Source of the DNA: Bacteroides oleiciplenus YIT 12058
GTDB taxonomy: Bacteria > Bacteroidota > Bacteroidia > Bacteroidales > Bacteroidaceae
Assembly (NCBI RefSeq): GCF_000315485.1
Contig: NZ_JH992941.1
Location: forward strand, 1,560,091 to 1,624,090
Reading direction: 5' to 3'
Length of the DNA: 64,000 nucleotides
Positions 56,151 to 64,000 of the stretch are shown here, piece after piece. A model generated the notes under the pieces. That model made no database searches. It was not told the DNA's origin and saw nothing but the letters and a program-made list of their open reading frames with translations. The first letter of the stretch is position 1; each line of letters starts with the position of its first letter. The translations under genes and the position numbers were made by a program.

Positions 56151-56156
56151 TAATCG

Positions 56157-56284
56157 TTATGCGGCAGTAATAATATACATATTAATACGAGTTAGGAATC
56201 CTGTAGTTCTCATATGCTACGAGGAGGTATTAAAAGGTGCGTTTCGACAATGCATCTATTGTAGTATATTATTGCTTAATCCAA
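56157..56284 (+). promoter_or_regulatory. tetQ translational-attenuation leader with 3-aa peptide
   Basis: The ~128-nt leader contains the tiny ORF ATG-CGG-CAG-TAA (56159-56170, peptide MRQ). A gaggagg stretch lies near 56221-56227, and flanking sequence can fold into hairpins up to the tetQ start. It agrees with the known CTnDOT control, where tetracycline-stalled ribosomes on a short leader peptide free the tetQ start. The exact folds were not computed. Confidence 0.7.
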
Positions 56285-58210
56285 ATGAATATTATAAATT
56301 TAGGAATTCTTGCTCACATTGATGCAGGAAAAACTTCCGTAACCGAGAATCTGCTGTTTGCCAGTGGAGCAACGGAAAAGTGCGGCTGTGTGGATAATGG
56401 TGACACCATAACGGACTCTATGGATATAGAGAAACGTAGAGGAATTACTGTTCGGGCTTCTACGACATCTATTATCTGGAATGGTGTGAAATGCAATATC
56501 ATTGACACTCCGGGACACATGGATTTTATTGCGGAAGTGGAGCGGACATTCAAAATGCTTGATGGAGCAGTCCTCATCTTATCCGCAAAGGAAGGCATAC
56601 AAGCGCAGACAAAGTTGCTGTTCAATACTTTACAGAAGCTGCAAATCCCGACAATTATATTTATCAATAAGATTGACCGAGCCGGTGTGAATTTGGAGCG
56701 TTTGTATCTGGATATAAAAGCAAATCTGTCTCAAGATGTCCTGTTTATGCAAAATGTTGTCGATGGATCGGTTTATCCGGTTTGCTCCCAAACATATATA
56801 AAGGAAGAATACAAAGAATTTGTATGCAACCATGACGACAATATATTAGAACGATATTTGGCGGATAGCGAAATTTCACCGGCTGATTATTGGAATACGA
56901 TAATCGCTCTTGTGGCAAAAGCCAAAGTCTATCCGGTGCTACATGGATCAGCAATGTTCAATATCGGTATCAATGAGTTGTTGGACGCCATCACTTCTTT
57001 TATACTTCCTCCGGCATCGGTCTCAAACAGACTTTCATCTTATCTTTATAAGATAGAGCATGACCCCAAAGGACATAAAAGAAGTTTTCTAAAAATAATT
57101 GACGGAAGTCTGAGACTTCGAGACGTTGTAAGAATCAACGATTCGGAAAAATTCATCAAGATTAAAAATCTAAAAACTATCAATCAGGGCAGAGAGATAA
57201 ATGTTGATGAAGTGGGCGCCAATGATATCGCGATTGTAGAGGATATGGATGATTTTCGAATCGGAAATTATTTAGGTGCTGAACCTTGTTTGATTCAAGG
57301 ATTATCGCATCAGCATCCCGCTCTCAAATCCTCCGTCCGGCCAGACAGGCTCGAAGAGAGAAGCAAGGTGATATCCGCTCTGAATACATTGTGGATTGAA
57401 GACCCGTCTTTGTCCTTTTCCATAAACTCATATAGTGATGAATTGGAAATCTCGTTATATGGTTTAACCCAAAAGGAAATCATACAGACATTGCTGGAAG
57501 AACGATTTTCCGTAAAGGTCCATTTTGATGAGATCAAGACTATATACAAAGAACGACCTGTAAAAAAGGTCAATAAGATTATTCAGATCGAAGTGCCGCC
57601 CAACCCTTATTGGGCCACAATAGGGCTGACTCTTGAACCCTTACCGTTAGGGACAGGGTTGCAAATCGAAAGTGACATCTCCTATGGTTATCTGAACCAT
57701 TCTTTTCAAAATGCCGTTTTTGAAGGGATTCGTATGTCTTGCCAATCCGGGTTACATGGATGGGAAGTGACTGATCTGAAAGTAACTTTTACTCAAGCCG
57801 AGTATTATAGCCCGGTAAGTACACCTGCTGATTTCAGACAGCTGACCCCTTATGTCTTCAGGCTGGCCTTGCAACAGTCAGGTGTGGACATTCTCGAACC
57901 GATGCTCTATTTTGAGTTGCAGATACCCCAAGCGGCAAGTTCCAAAGCTATTACAGATTTGCAAAAAATGATGTCTGAGATTGAAGACATCAGTTGCAAT
58001 AATGAGTGGTGTCATATTAAAGGGAAAGTTCCATTAAATACAAGTAAAGACTATGCATCAGAAGTAAGTTCATACACTAAGGGCTTAGGCATTTTTATGG
58101 TTAAGCCATGCGGGTATCAAATAACAAAAGGCGGTTATTCTGATAATATCCGCATGAACGAAAAAGATAAACTTTTATTCATGTTCCAAAAATCAATGTC
58201 ATCAAAATAA
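56285..58210 (+). CDS. tetQ: tetracycline-resistance ribosomal protection protein TetQ
   Basis: Encodes 641 residues from ATG 56285, the known TetQ length; an upstream GTG at 56237 gives the 657-residue version. It is a translational GTPase related to EF-G: G1 AHIDAGKTS (residues 10-18), RRGITV, G3 DTPGHMDF and G4 NKIDRAG are all intact. It binds the ribosome and dislodges tetracycline. The gene is AT-rich compared with the preceding element genes, pointing to separate origin. The stop overlaps rteA by one base, making tetQ-rteA-rteB one tetracycline-inducible operon. Confidence 0.97.
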   Translation: MNIINLGILAHIDAGKTSVTENLLFASGATEKCGCVDNGDTITDSMDIEKRRGITVRASTTSIIWNGVKCNIIDTPGHMDFIAEVERTFKMLDGAVLILSAKEGIQAQTKLLFNTLQKLQIPTIIFINKIDRAGVNLERLYLDIKANLSQDVLFMQNVVDGSVYPVCSQTYIKEEYKEFVCNHDDNILERYLADSEISPADYWNTIIALVAKAKVYPVLHGSAMFNIGINELLDAITSFILPPASVSNRLSSYLYKIEHDPKGHKRSFLKIIDGSLRLRDVVRINDSEKFIKIKNLKTINQGREINVDEVGANDIAIVEDMDDFRIGNYLGAEPCLIQGLSHQHPALKSSVRPDRLEERSKVISALNTLWIEDPSLSFSINSYSDELEISLYGLTQKEIIQTLLEERFSVKVHFDEIKTIYKERPVKKVNKIIQIEVPPNPYWATIGLTLEPLPLGTGLQIESDISYGYLNHSFQNAVFEGIRMSCQSGLHGWEVTDLKVTFTQAEYYSPVSTPADFRQLTPYVFRLALQQSGVDILEPMLYFELQIPQAASSKAITDLQKMMSEIEDISCNNEWCHIKGKVPLNTSKDYASEVSSYTKGLGIFMVKPCGYQITKGGYSDNIRMNEKDKLLFMFQKSMSSK

Positions 58211-60528
58211 TGGAGCGGTCAGGAAATTTCTATAAGGCAATACAGTTGGGATATATACTTATCTCCATTCTTATCGGATGTATGGCATATAATAGCCTCT
58301 ATGAATGGCAGGAGATAGAAGCATTAGAACTTGGCAATAAAAAAATAGACGAGCTCCGAAAAGAAATAAACAATATCAATATTCAAATGATAAAATTTTC
58401 TCTATTGGGTGAAACAATACTGGAATGGAACGATAAAGATATCGAGCATTACCATGCACGGCGTATGGCAATGGACAGTATGCTTTGCCGTTTCAAGGCC
58501 ACCTATCCAGCAGAGCGCATCGATAGTGTGCGCAGTCTTTTAGAGGATAAGGAACGACAGATGTTCCAGATAGTCCGGTTAATGGATGAACAACAATCTA
58601 TTAACAAGAAGATAGCCAATCAAATTCCGGTTATTGTGCAGAAAAGTGTGCAGGAACAGTCCAAAAAGCCAAAACGAAAAGGTTTCTTGAGCATCTTCGG
58701 CAAAAAAGAGGGAACGAAGCCAACGACAACAACGACTACGCTCCGTTCATCCAATAGAAACATGGTCAACGAACAGAATGCGCAGAGCCGTCGATTGTCA
58801 GAACAAGCCGATAGTCTTGCTGCCCGTAATGCAGAACTTAACAGACAACTGCAAGGATTGATTTGCCAAATCGAAAAGAAGGTGCAATCTGATTTACAAA
58901 ATAGAGAAAGCGAGATAACAGCCATGCGTAAAAAATCATTTATGCAGATAGGCGGCTTGATGGGATTTGTTCTTTTGCTGTTGGTCATTTCCTATATCAT
59001 CATACACCGTGATGCAAAGAACATTAAACGATACAAACGCAAGACAACGGATTTGATCGAGCAATTGGAACAGTCCGTGCAACAAAATGAGATACTCATA
59101 ACCTCCCGAAAGAAAGCGGTATATACTATTACCCATGAGTTGCGTACACCACTGACGGCAATAACCGGCTATACCGAACTTTTGCGGAAAGAATGCAATA
59201 GCGGTAATAATGGGCAATATATCCAAAATATACTGCAATCCTCCGACCGTATGCGGGATATGCTCAACACTTTGCTTGACTTCTTCCGCCTGGACAACGG
59301 CAAGGAACAGCCCCGTCTGTCACCCTGCCGGATTTCTGCAATCACGCACACACTTGAAACGGAGTTCATGCCTGTTGCCGTGAACAAAGGGTTGTCCTTG
59401 TCCGTGAAGACTGGACACGATGCCATTGTATTGACCGACAAAGAGCGAATAATACAAATCGGGAATAACCTGCTGTCAAACGCTGTCAAGTTCACAGAAG
59501 AAGGCGGTGTTTCTTTGATTACTGAATATGATAATGGAGTTCTGACACTGGTCATTGAAGATACAGGTACAGGCATGACAGAAGAGGAACAGAAACAAGC
59601 GTTCGGTGCGTTTGAACGTCTATCAAATGCCGCTGCAAAGGAGGGTTTCGGGCTTGGGCTTGCCATAATGCGTAATATTGTGTCGATGCTTGGCGGAACA
59701 ATCCGTTTGGACAGCAAGAAAGGGAAAGGCAGTCGTTTCACAGTTGAAATTTCTATGCAGGAAGCTGAAGAACAGCTTGGATATACAAGCAATACACCTG
59801 TTTATCATAACAATAAATTCCATGATGTTGTCGCCATTGACAATGATGAGGTATTACTTCTAATGCTGAAAGAGATGTATTCCCAAGAAGGAATACACTG
59901 CGACACTTGCACCGATGCTGCGGCACTGATGGAAATGATACGCCAGAAAGAATACAGCCTGTTGCTGACAGACTTGAATATGCCTGGTATAAACGGTTTC
60001 GAATTGCTGGAACTGTTGCGTTCGTCCAACGTGGGCAATTCACCAACAATCCCGGTGGTTGTGGCAACCGCTTCGGGCAGTTGTAACAAAGGGGAACTAT
60101 TGGCAAAAGGCTTTGCCGGATGCCTGTTCAAGCCGTTCTCCATATCGGAACTGATGGAGGTTTCCGACAGGTGTGCCATAAAAGCGACACCGGACGGGAA
60201 ACCGGACTTTTCCGCCTTATTGTCCTATGGCAATGAAGCCGTCATGCTGGAAAAGTTGATAACTGAAACAGAAAAGGAAATGCAGGCGGTACGGGATGCA
60301 GCAAAAGAAAAAGACCTGCAAAAGCTGGATTCCCTGATCCACCACCTGCGCAGTTCGTGGGAGGTGCTCCGTGCCGACCAACCGCTGAATGTACTTTACG
60401 GATTGCTTCGTGGCGATGCTCTCCCGGATGGTGAAGCGTTAAGCCATGCCGTGACTGCTGTGCTGGATAAGGGAGTGGAAATAATACGGTTGGCAGAAGA
60501 GGAAAGGAGAAAATACGAAGATGGATAA
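58210..60528 (+). CDS. rteA: RteA, hybrid sensor kinase of the tetQ operon
   Basis: Encodes 772 residues. There is a membrane span near 10-30 (LGYILISILIGCMAYNSLY), a coiled-coil-rich region to about 240, and a second span near 250-270 (GFVLLLLVISYIII). The kinase has His309 (ITHELRTPLTAITGYTELL) and NLLSNAVKFT...EDTGTGM. The receiver has Asp588 (LLTDLNMPG), and a C-terminal HPt-like domain has His711 (LIHHLRSSW). In CTnDOT, RteA with RteB controls rteC and mobilisation. Base composition turns from AT-rich to GC-rich around 59,250, within the kinase domain, suggesting a mosaic gene. It overlaps rteB by 8 bp. Confidence 0.95.
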   Translation: MERSGNFYKAIQLGYILISILIGCMAYNSLYEWQEIEALELGNKKIDELRKEINNINIQMIKFSLLGETILEWNDKDIEHYHARRMAMDSMLCRFKATYPAERIDSVRSLLEDKERQMFQIVRLMDEQQSINKKIANQIPVIVQKSVQEQSKKPKRKGFLSIFGKKEGTKPTTTTTTLRSSNRNMVNEQNAQSRRLSEQADSLAARNAELNRQLQGLICQIEKKVQSDLQNRESEITAMRKKSFMQIGGLMGFVLLLLVISYIIIHRDAKNIKRYKRKTTDLIEQLEQSVQQNEILITSRKKAVYTITHELRTPLTAITGYTELLRKECNSGNNGQYIQNILQSSDRMRDMLNTLLDFFRLDNGKEQPRLSPCRISAITHTLETEFMPVAVNKGLSLSVKTGHDAIVLTDKERIIQIGNNLLSNAVKFTEEGGVSLITEYDNGVLTLVIEDTGTGMTEEEQKQAFGAFERLSNAAAKEGFGLGLAIMRNIVSMLGGTIRLDSKKGKGSRFTVEISMQEAEEQLGYTSNTPVYHNNKFHDVVAIDNDEVLLLMLKEMYSQEGIHCDTCTDAAALMEMIRQKEYSLLLTDLNMPGINGFELLELLRSSNVGNSPTIPVVVATASGSCNKGELLAKGFAGCLFKPFSISELMEVSDRCAIKATPDGKPDFSALLSYGNEAVMLEKLITETEKEMQAVRDAAKEKDLQKLDSLIHHLRSSWEVLRADQPLNVLYGLLRGDALPDGEALSHAVTAVLDKGVEIIRLAEEERRKYEDG

Positions 60529-61843
60529 GACAAAAATAATTGTGGTGGAAGACAACATCGTGTATTGCGAATATGTCTGCAATATGCTGTCACGGGAGGG
60601 CTACCGCAATATGAAGGCTTACCACCTCTCAACCGCGAAGAAACATCTGCAACAGGCAACAGATAATGATATCGTGGTTGCCGACCTGCGTCTGCCTGAC
60701 GGCAGTGGCATAGACCTTTTGTGCTGGATGCGAAAGGAGGGAAAGATGCAGCCCTTCATCATTATGACCGACTACGCCGAAGTTAATACCGCCGTGGAAA
60801 GCATGAAACTCGGCTCGATAGACTATATTCCCAAACAGCTTGTGGAGGATAAACTTGTCCCCCTGATCCGTTCCATACTGAAAGAACGTCAGGCAGGACA
60901 ACGCCGTATGCCTGTATTCGCCCGTGAAGGTTCCGCTTTTCAGAAAATCATGCACCGGATAAGGCTGGTAGCCGCCACCGACATGAGCGTGATGATATTT
61001 GGTGAGAACGGCACGGGTAAGGAGCATATTGCCCATCTGTTGCATGACAAGAGCAAACGTGCAGGCAAGCCATTTGTGGCGGTGGACTGCGGTTCACTCT
61101 CCAAAGAGCTTGCACCGTCGGCTTTCTTCGGACACGTCAAGGGAGCGTTTACAGGTGCGGACAATGCCAAGAAAGGATATTTCCATGAGGCGGAAGGCGG
61201 CACGCTTTTTCTGGACGAGGTAGGAAACCTCGCGTTGGAAACCCAACAGATGTTGCTCCGCGCCATACAGGAGAGGCGGTATCGCCCGGTCGGAGACAAG
61301 GCAGACCGGAATTTCAATGTCCGCATCATCGCTGCTACCAATGAAGATTTGGAAGTAGCGGTGAATGAAAAGCGTTTTCGGCAGGATCTTCTGTACCGCC
61401 TGCACGACTTCGGGATAACCGTTCCTCCGTTGCGTGACTGTCAGGAAGACATCATGCCGCTGGCAGAGTTCTTCCGTGATATGGCAAACAGAGAGCTGGA
61501 GTGTAGCGTGAGCGGGTTCAGTTCCGAAGCACGTAAAGCGTTGCTGACACACGCATGGCCGGGCAACGTGCGGGAACTTCGGCAGAAAGTTATGGGTGCT
61601 GTATTGCAGGCGCAGGAAGGTGTTGTCATGAAAGAGCATCTGGAACTTGCCGTGACGAAACCGACCTCTACTGTCAGCTTCGCCTTGCGCAATGACGCGG
61701 AGGATAAGGAGCGGATATTGCGTGCGTTGAAACAGGCAAACGGCAACCGGAGTGTCGCCGCAGAACTGCTCGGCATAGGCAGGACAACACTATACAGCAA
61801 ACTTGAAGAGTATGGACTTAAATATAAATTCAAGCAATCATAG
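60521..61843 (+). CDS. rteB: RteB, NtrC-family response regulator
   Basis: Encodes 440 residues. The receiver has phospho-acceptor Asp55 (VVADLRLPDGSG). The sigma-54-interacting AAA+ domain has Walker A FGENGTGKEHIA, GAFTGA at 208-213 (sigma-54 contact), Walker B GGTLFLDEVGN and the arginine-rich REL segment (WPGNVRELRQKV). The C-terminal Fis-type HTH is NRSVAAELLGIGRTTLYSKLEEYGL. It activates rteC transcription and, in relatives, mobilisation of coresident elements. The intact GAFTGA implies action at sigma-54 promoters; I could not find a clear -24/-12 site before rteC. Confidence 0.95.
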   Translation: MDKTKIIVVEDNIVYCEYVCNMLSREGYRNMKAYHLSTAKKHLQQATDNDIVVADLRLPDGSGIDLLCWMRKEGKMQPFIIMTDYAEVNTAVESMKLGSIDYIPKQLVEDKLVPLIRSILKERQAGQRRMPVFAREGSAFQKIMHRIRLVAATDMSVMIFGENGTGKEHIAHLLHDKSKRAGKPFVAVDCGSLSKELAPSAFFGHVKGAFTGADNAKKGYFHEAEGGTLFLDEVGNLALETQQMLLRAIQERRYRPVGDKADRNFNVRIIAATNEDLEVAVNEKRFRQDLLYRLHDFGITVPPLRDCQEDIMPLAEFFRDMANRELECSVSGFSSEARKALLTHAWPGNVRELRQKVMGAVLQAQEGVVMKEHLELAVTKPTSTVSFALRNDAEDKERILRALKQANGNRSVAAELLGIGRTTLYSKLEEYGLKYKFKQS

Positions 61844-61865
61844 CCCGTAATTCACTGAATTTGGC

Positions 61866-61873
61866 TATCTTTG
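61866..61873 (+). promoter_or_regulatory. -7 box for the structured leader
   Basis: TATCTTTG 23 bp after the rteB stop; no clear -33. The transcript would start near 61880 and include the large fold at 61947-62067. Confidence 0.45.
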
Positions 61874-61946
61874 CATAACATTTGAGAAAAACGGCGATTG
61901 GCAGGAGCTTTTCGCCGCCAACATATAGGATAAGACCGCAAGGCGT

Positions 61947-62095
61947 TTCAAGCGAAAATCTGGTAAATTGGAACTACGGAGACGATTGCGTGATGCTTAT
62001 GCTATGCTTACGCATAGCGTGCATTCACGTACTCTCCGTAAAGGCTTTACCAGAGCCATCGCTTGAAGGTAGTGTGAATTGCACGCTACTTTTTT
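61947..62095 (+). ncRNA. structured leader RNA or sRNA ending in an intrinsic terminator
   Basis: Five helices nest perfectly: ttcaagcga/tcgcttgaa, tctggtaaa/tttaccaga, tacggaga/tctccgta, cgtgatgc/gcattcacg and gctatgc/gcatagc, enclosing a 4-nt loop at 62008-62011. A second stem, gtagtgtg/cacgctac (62069-62089), is followed by six T. The unit resembles a riboswitch/attenuator or independent sRNA 28 bp before the RibD/DHFR-like gene. It matched no riboswitch class I remember. Confidence 0.65.
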
Positions 62096-62122
62096 ACCCT
62101 TGCCTAACGAAAGGAAACGATT

Positions 62123-62545
62123 ATGGGTAAAGTTCAGATTCTCGCCGTACTGACGATGGACGGATGTCTTTCTTCAGAGTTATATGATAAAGCACATCAG
62201 GATTTGTGCCTTGACCGTTGCGGTCTTGATGAAATCAGGAAGAAAGCCCTTTACCGTGTGACACCGGACTATTCCATTTCAATGCTGCACGAATGGAGAA
62301 AAGACGGCACAAACATCCGTTACCTCGCGGAAGCCACACTGGATACGGCAGATTATATAAACGGACTACTGCGTATGCACGCTGTGGATGAAATCATACT
62401 ATACACCGTTCCTTTCATATCCGGAAGCGGACGACATTTTTTTAAGTCGGCTCTGCCAGAGCAACACTGGACGCTTTCCTCCTTGAAAAGCTATTCCAAC
62501 GGTGTATGTCGCATTATCTATATCCTTGATAAAAAAGCAAGATAG
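62123..62545 (+). CDS. RibD C-terminal/dihydrofolate reductase-like protein
   Basis: Encodes 140 residues. MGKVQILAVLTMDGCLSSELYD is a shortened version of the first strand and substrate loop of the RibD_C/DHFR fold. MHAVDEIILYTVPFISGSGRHFFKSALPEQHWTL matches the conserved DEIxLxxxPxxxGxGxxxF segment that binds NADPH in the family. It is shorter than typical members (about 180-200) because the middle is reduced. A pyrimidine-reductase or pterin-reductase activity is possible but unproven. It lies between rteB and rteC and behind a structured terminator-ended leader, so it may be induced only when that terminator is overridden. Confidence 0.7.
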   Translation: MGKVQILAVLTMDGCLSSELYDKAHQDLCLDRCGLDEIRKKALYRVTPDYSISMLHEWRKDGTNIRYLAEATLDTADYINGLLRMHAVDEIILYTVPFISGSGRHFFKSALPEQHWTLSSLKSYSNGVCRIIYILDKKAR

Positions 62546-62570
62546 CCAAAATGTGCGGCAAGCATACATT

Positions 62571-62588
62571 TCTATTTTCAGGAATAGA
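62571..62588. repeat. small inverted repeat between the RibD-like gene and rteC
   Basis: tctatt-ttcagg-aataga, 26 bp after the RibD-like stop. It might be a terminator or a site for RteB; nothing decides. Confidence 0.3.
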
Positions 62589-62665
62589 ATAAATGTTCTG
62601 ATTACAAACAATTTAAGTCGGAGATAATTTGTCCTTGTGAAAAAATATTGAATTTTATACCTCTG

Positions 62666-62703
62666 AAATCCAGTACTTTGTAAAATTGAGTGTTGGATTT
62701 TTT
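62666..62703 (+). terminator. terminator-like hairpin upstream of rteC
   Basis: aaatcca/tggattt arms (62666-62672, 62694-62700), with extra pairing tact/agtg-type inside, followed by tttttatttt. It lies 80 bp before the rteC start and could end readthrough from the preceding gene. Confidence 0.5.
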
Positions 62704-62783
62704 ATTTTCTGCCGCGTTTTTTGCCAATTATATTCATGTGCGCACGCAGAAAACAAAGTGTAATTTTCAAAATTGACAGAACC

Positions 62784-63389
62784 ATGAATTATTTCTTGCT
62801 GGCGGAAACCGACTTTTTCCGCCTGATAAACGAAGCCGGTGACTGCAATATGGAAACGGCATACACGGCTTTTGCCACCCAAGTGATCGAACTGTGTAAC
62901 GGTAGCATGGACGCGAACCTTACCGTCATCGCGCTTGCCTACATCGAAATCGAGTTGCAGCACCATCCCGTGCGCAACCTGTCAGAAGAAAAGAGAGAGA
63001 TTGCCGCCTATGTCAGCAAGGCCCTGTCTTTCGTGAGGAAGATGCAGAAATTCCTTGCCACGCCCCAAGTGCCGCCACTGATATCCGCCAACAACACAAC
63101 AGAAACCGCCACCAGCCTCCTGCAATGGACGGGCAATGCCATCGACCTCGTGGAACTTATCTACGGCATCGACGAGATGGGCTGCATCAACAACGGCAAC
63201 ATGCCGCTCAAACAGCTTGCCCCGCTCCTTTACAAGATATTCGGGGTTGAGTCGAAGGACTGCTACCGTTTCTACACCGATATCAAACGCCGGAAGAACG
63301 AAAGCCGCACCTACTTCCTTGACAGAATGCAGGAGAAATTGAACGAGAGGATGCTGCGCGATGATGAGTTGGATCGTATGAGGAGATAA
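62784..63389 (+). CDS. rteC: RteC, activator of the excision operon
   Basis: Encodes 201 residues from ATG 62784; an in-frame ATG 63 bp upstream is less likely. The family core is present: MNYFLLAETDFFRLINEAGDCN, VIELCNGSMDANLTVIALAYIEIELQHH, LLQWTGNAIDLVELIYGIDEMGCINNGNMPLKQLAPLLYKIFGV and the basic C-terminus YRFYTDIKRRKNESRTYFLDRMQEKLNERM. In CTnDOT, RteC is made when RteA/RteB are active and binds inverted half-sites upstream of xis2c to switch on excision. The C-terminal basic helix is the likely DNA-binding part. The GC-rich body contrasts with the AT-rich upstream gap. Confidence 0.93.
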   Translation: MNYFLLAETDFFRLINEAGDCNMETAYTAFATQVIELCNGSMDANLTVIALAYIEIELQHHPVRNLSEEKREIAAYVSKALSFVRKMQKFLATPQVPPLISANNTTETATSLLQWTGNAIDLVELIYGIDEMGCINNGNMPLKQLAPLLYKIFGVESKDCYRFYTDIKRRKNESRTYFLDRMQEKLNERMLRDDELDRMRR

Positions 63390-63433
63390 AAAACAAATTC
63401 ATTAGAATAAATCACATCAATTCAATTCATTAT

Positions 63434-63464
63434 TTTGTTATATTAGAAAAAGATATTAACTTTG
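63434..63464 (+). promoter_or_regulatory. promoter for the Panacea gene pair
   Basis: TTTG (63434-63437), a 19-bp spacer and TAACTTTG (63457-63464), 28 bp before the start codon. Confidence 0.7.
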
Positions 63465-63492
63465 CATTGAAATTGATATAGTCATAATTCAG

Positions 63493-63972
63493 ATGAACTC
63501 AATACACGATATAACAGACTACATTATCTTACGAGTAAAATCGGAAGATAGATTTGCGTCTTTAATAAATTTAAAGTTGCAGAAGTTATTGTATTATGTT
63601 CAAGCATGGTCTTATGGTATCAATAAAAAACCTATGTTTGACGGCGAGTTTGAAGCATGGATTCATGGTCCGGTAAATCGAGAAATCTACAATCGATTTA
63701 ATTCTACAAAATATCTCTATTCAGAAATCAATATTGATGATTGCATGAATCACAATGTGAGTTTATCATCAGAAGACGCTGAATTCATTGACTTTATATT
63801 GGAGAATTATCTTAAATATAGCGGTGCTGAATTAGAACGATTGTCCCACAATGAGATGCCTTGGATTGAAACACGTGGAGATTTAAATGTAAATGAGCGT
63901 TGTGACAAGGTTATTACTCCAGAACTAATGATTGAGTATTATGGGAAAAAATGGGAAACTATTAAATCTTAA
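63493..63972 (+). CDS. Panacea-domain protein (DUF4065/GepA-SocA-like), likely antitoxin
   Basis: Encodes 159 residues. Panacea features are the opening ITDYIILRVKSEDRFASLINLKLQKLLYYVQAWSYGINKKPMFDGEFEAWIHGPVNREIYNRFN and the later FILENYLKYSGAELERLSHNEMPW. Panacea domains act as versatile, chaperone-like antitoxins paired with many different toxins. The gene is AT-rich, unlike rteC, and has its own good promoter. Another frame begins at 63941, inside its 3' end, as in toxin-antitoxin operons. The pair seems to be accessory cargo inserted just after rteC. A non-TA role cannot be excluded. Confidence 0.82.
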   Translation: MNSIHDITDYIILRVKSEDRFASLINLKLQKLLYYVQAWSYGINKKPMFDGEFEAWIHGPVNREIYNRFNSTKYLYSEINIDDCMNHNVSLSSEDAEFIDFILENYLKYSGAELERLSHNEMPWIETRGDLNVNERCDKVITPELMIEYYGKKWETIKS

Positions 63973-64000
63973 TTCAGATTCTCCTAAATACGGAAACAAA
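63941..64000 (+). CDS. partial downstream gene overlapping the Panacea gene (possible toxin)
   Basis: ATG 63941 opens a frame of 20 codons (MGKNGKLLNLNSDSPKYGNK) that is still open at the window's end. It overlaps the Panacea gene by 32 bp in another frame. Too short to classify; the arrangement suggests the toxin partner. Confidence 0.45.
   Translation, partial: MGKNGKLLNLNSDSPKYGNK

Larger units (their letters stand above)
41903..64000. mobile_element. CTnDOT/CTnERL-type tetracycline-resistance conjugative transposon (left ~22 kb)
   Basis: Gene order matches the known family: intDOT, orf2a/2b-type HTH genes, xis2c, xis2d, orf3, exc, methylase-helicase, tetQ-rteA-rteB, rteC. Mobilisation and tra genes and the right end lie outside the window. 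No erythromycin-resistance block is seen between rteB and rteC. The integrase-to-helicase part is GC-richer than the chromosome, while tetQ is AT-richer. Confidence 0.95.

Noticed and set aside
61844..62122. tetrahydrofolate riboswitch, suggested by the reductase-like gene
   Set aside because: The helix arrangement and conserved bases do not match the class as I remember it; left as unassigned RNA.
62546..62783. Sigma-54 -24/-12 promoter for rteC
   Set aside because: RteB has GAFTGA, so one was expected, but no GG-N10-GC site with proper flanks was found.

Overview
The window looks like a chromosomal segment of a gut Bacteroides species (phylum Bacteroidota) that carries an integrated tetracycline-resistance conjugative transposon of the CTnDOT/CTnERL type. 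The taxonomic signs are hybrid two-component systems (HTCS), a SusC/SusD pair, many lipoproteins with N-terminal signal sequences, and repeated promoter-like sites of the Bacteroides form (-33 TTTG, 19-20 bp spacer, -7 TAnnTTTG) in front of genes. No rRNA, tRNA or CRISPR was found.

Chromosomal part, 1 to about 41,903. A MoxR-type ATPase (partial, minus strand) diverges from a two-gene unit: a small lipoprotein and a radical SAM/SPASM enzyme. Next is an ADP-forming acyl-CoA ligase overlapping an HTCS regulator by 4 bp. A same-strand cluster follows (9,017-17,383): a GH89 alpha-N-acetylglucosaminidase, a multi-pass acyltransferase related to lysosomal HGSNAT, a GH92 alpha-mannosidase, a GH28 enzyme and a histidine acid phosphatase. 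It is probably controlled by the HTCS and has no SusC/D of its own. Then come a Bro-N protein, an HU-related DNA-binding protein with a striking 22-bp-periodic palindrome array upstream, and a SusD/SusC pair without nearby enzymes or regulator. The rest is housekeeping and signalling: a YifB/ComM ATPase, a TlpA-like lipoprotein lacking the CXXC motif, a TPR lipoprotein, XerD, AroQ, pyruvate kinase, an O-methyltransferase, a two-gene histidine kinase operon whose second member is a degenerate kinase, RbfA and a LolE/FtsX-type permease. A second HTCS (minus strand) ends this part. It has lost its start codon and signal peptide where the mobile element begins.

Mobile element, about 41,903 to beyond 64,000. 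In order: a putative end site, an IntDOT-like integrase with the characteristic Ser259, a RhuM-like protein, two minus-strand HTH proteins, the excision operon (xis2c, xis2d, orf3, exc/topoisomerase III), a likely ~90-nt sRNA, a DUF1896 protein, a 1,937-aa methylase-helicase, and the regulatory operon tetQ-rteA-rteB with its translational-attenuation leader. These are followed by a large structured leader before a RibD/DHFR-like gene, rteC, and a Panacea-domain antitoxin-like gene overlapping a second gene cut by the window edge. No ermF region is present between rteB and rteC, so this stretch resembles CTnERL more than CTnDOT. In the known circuit, tetracycline raises translation of tetQ-rteA-rteB, RteA/RteB activate rteC, and RteC activates the excision operon.

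The items most worth a second look are the HGSNAT/NAGLU-like pair, the two phased repeat arrays (22 bp and 11 bp), the pseudokinase pair, the disrupted HTCS, the structured RNA at 61,947-62,095, and the Panacea gene pair.
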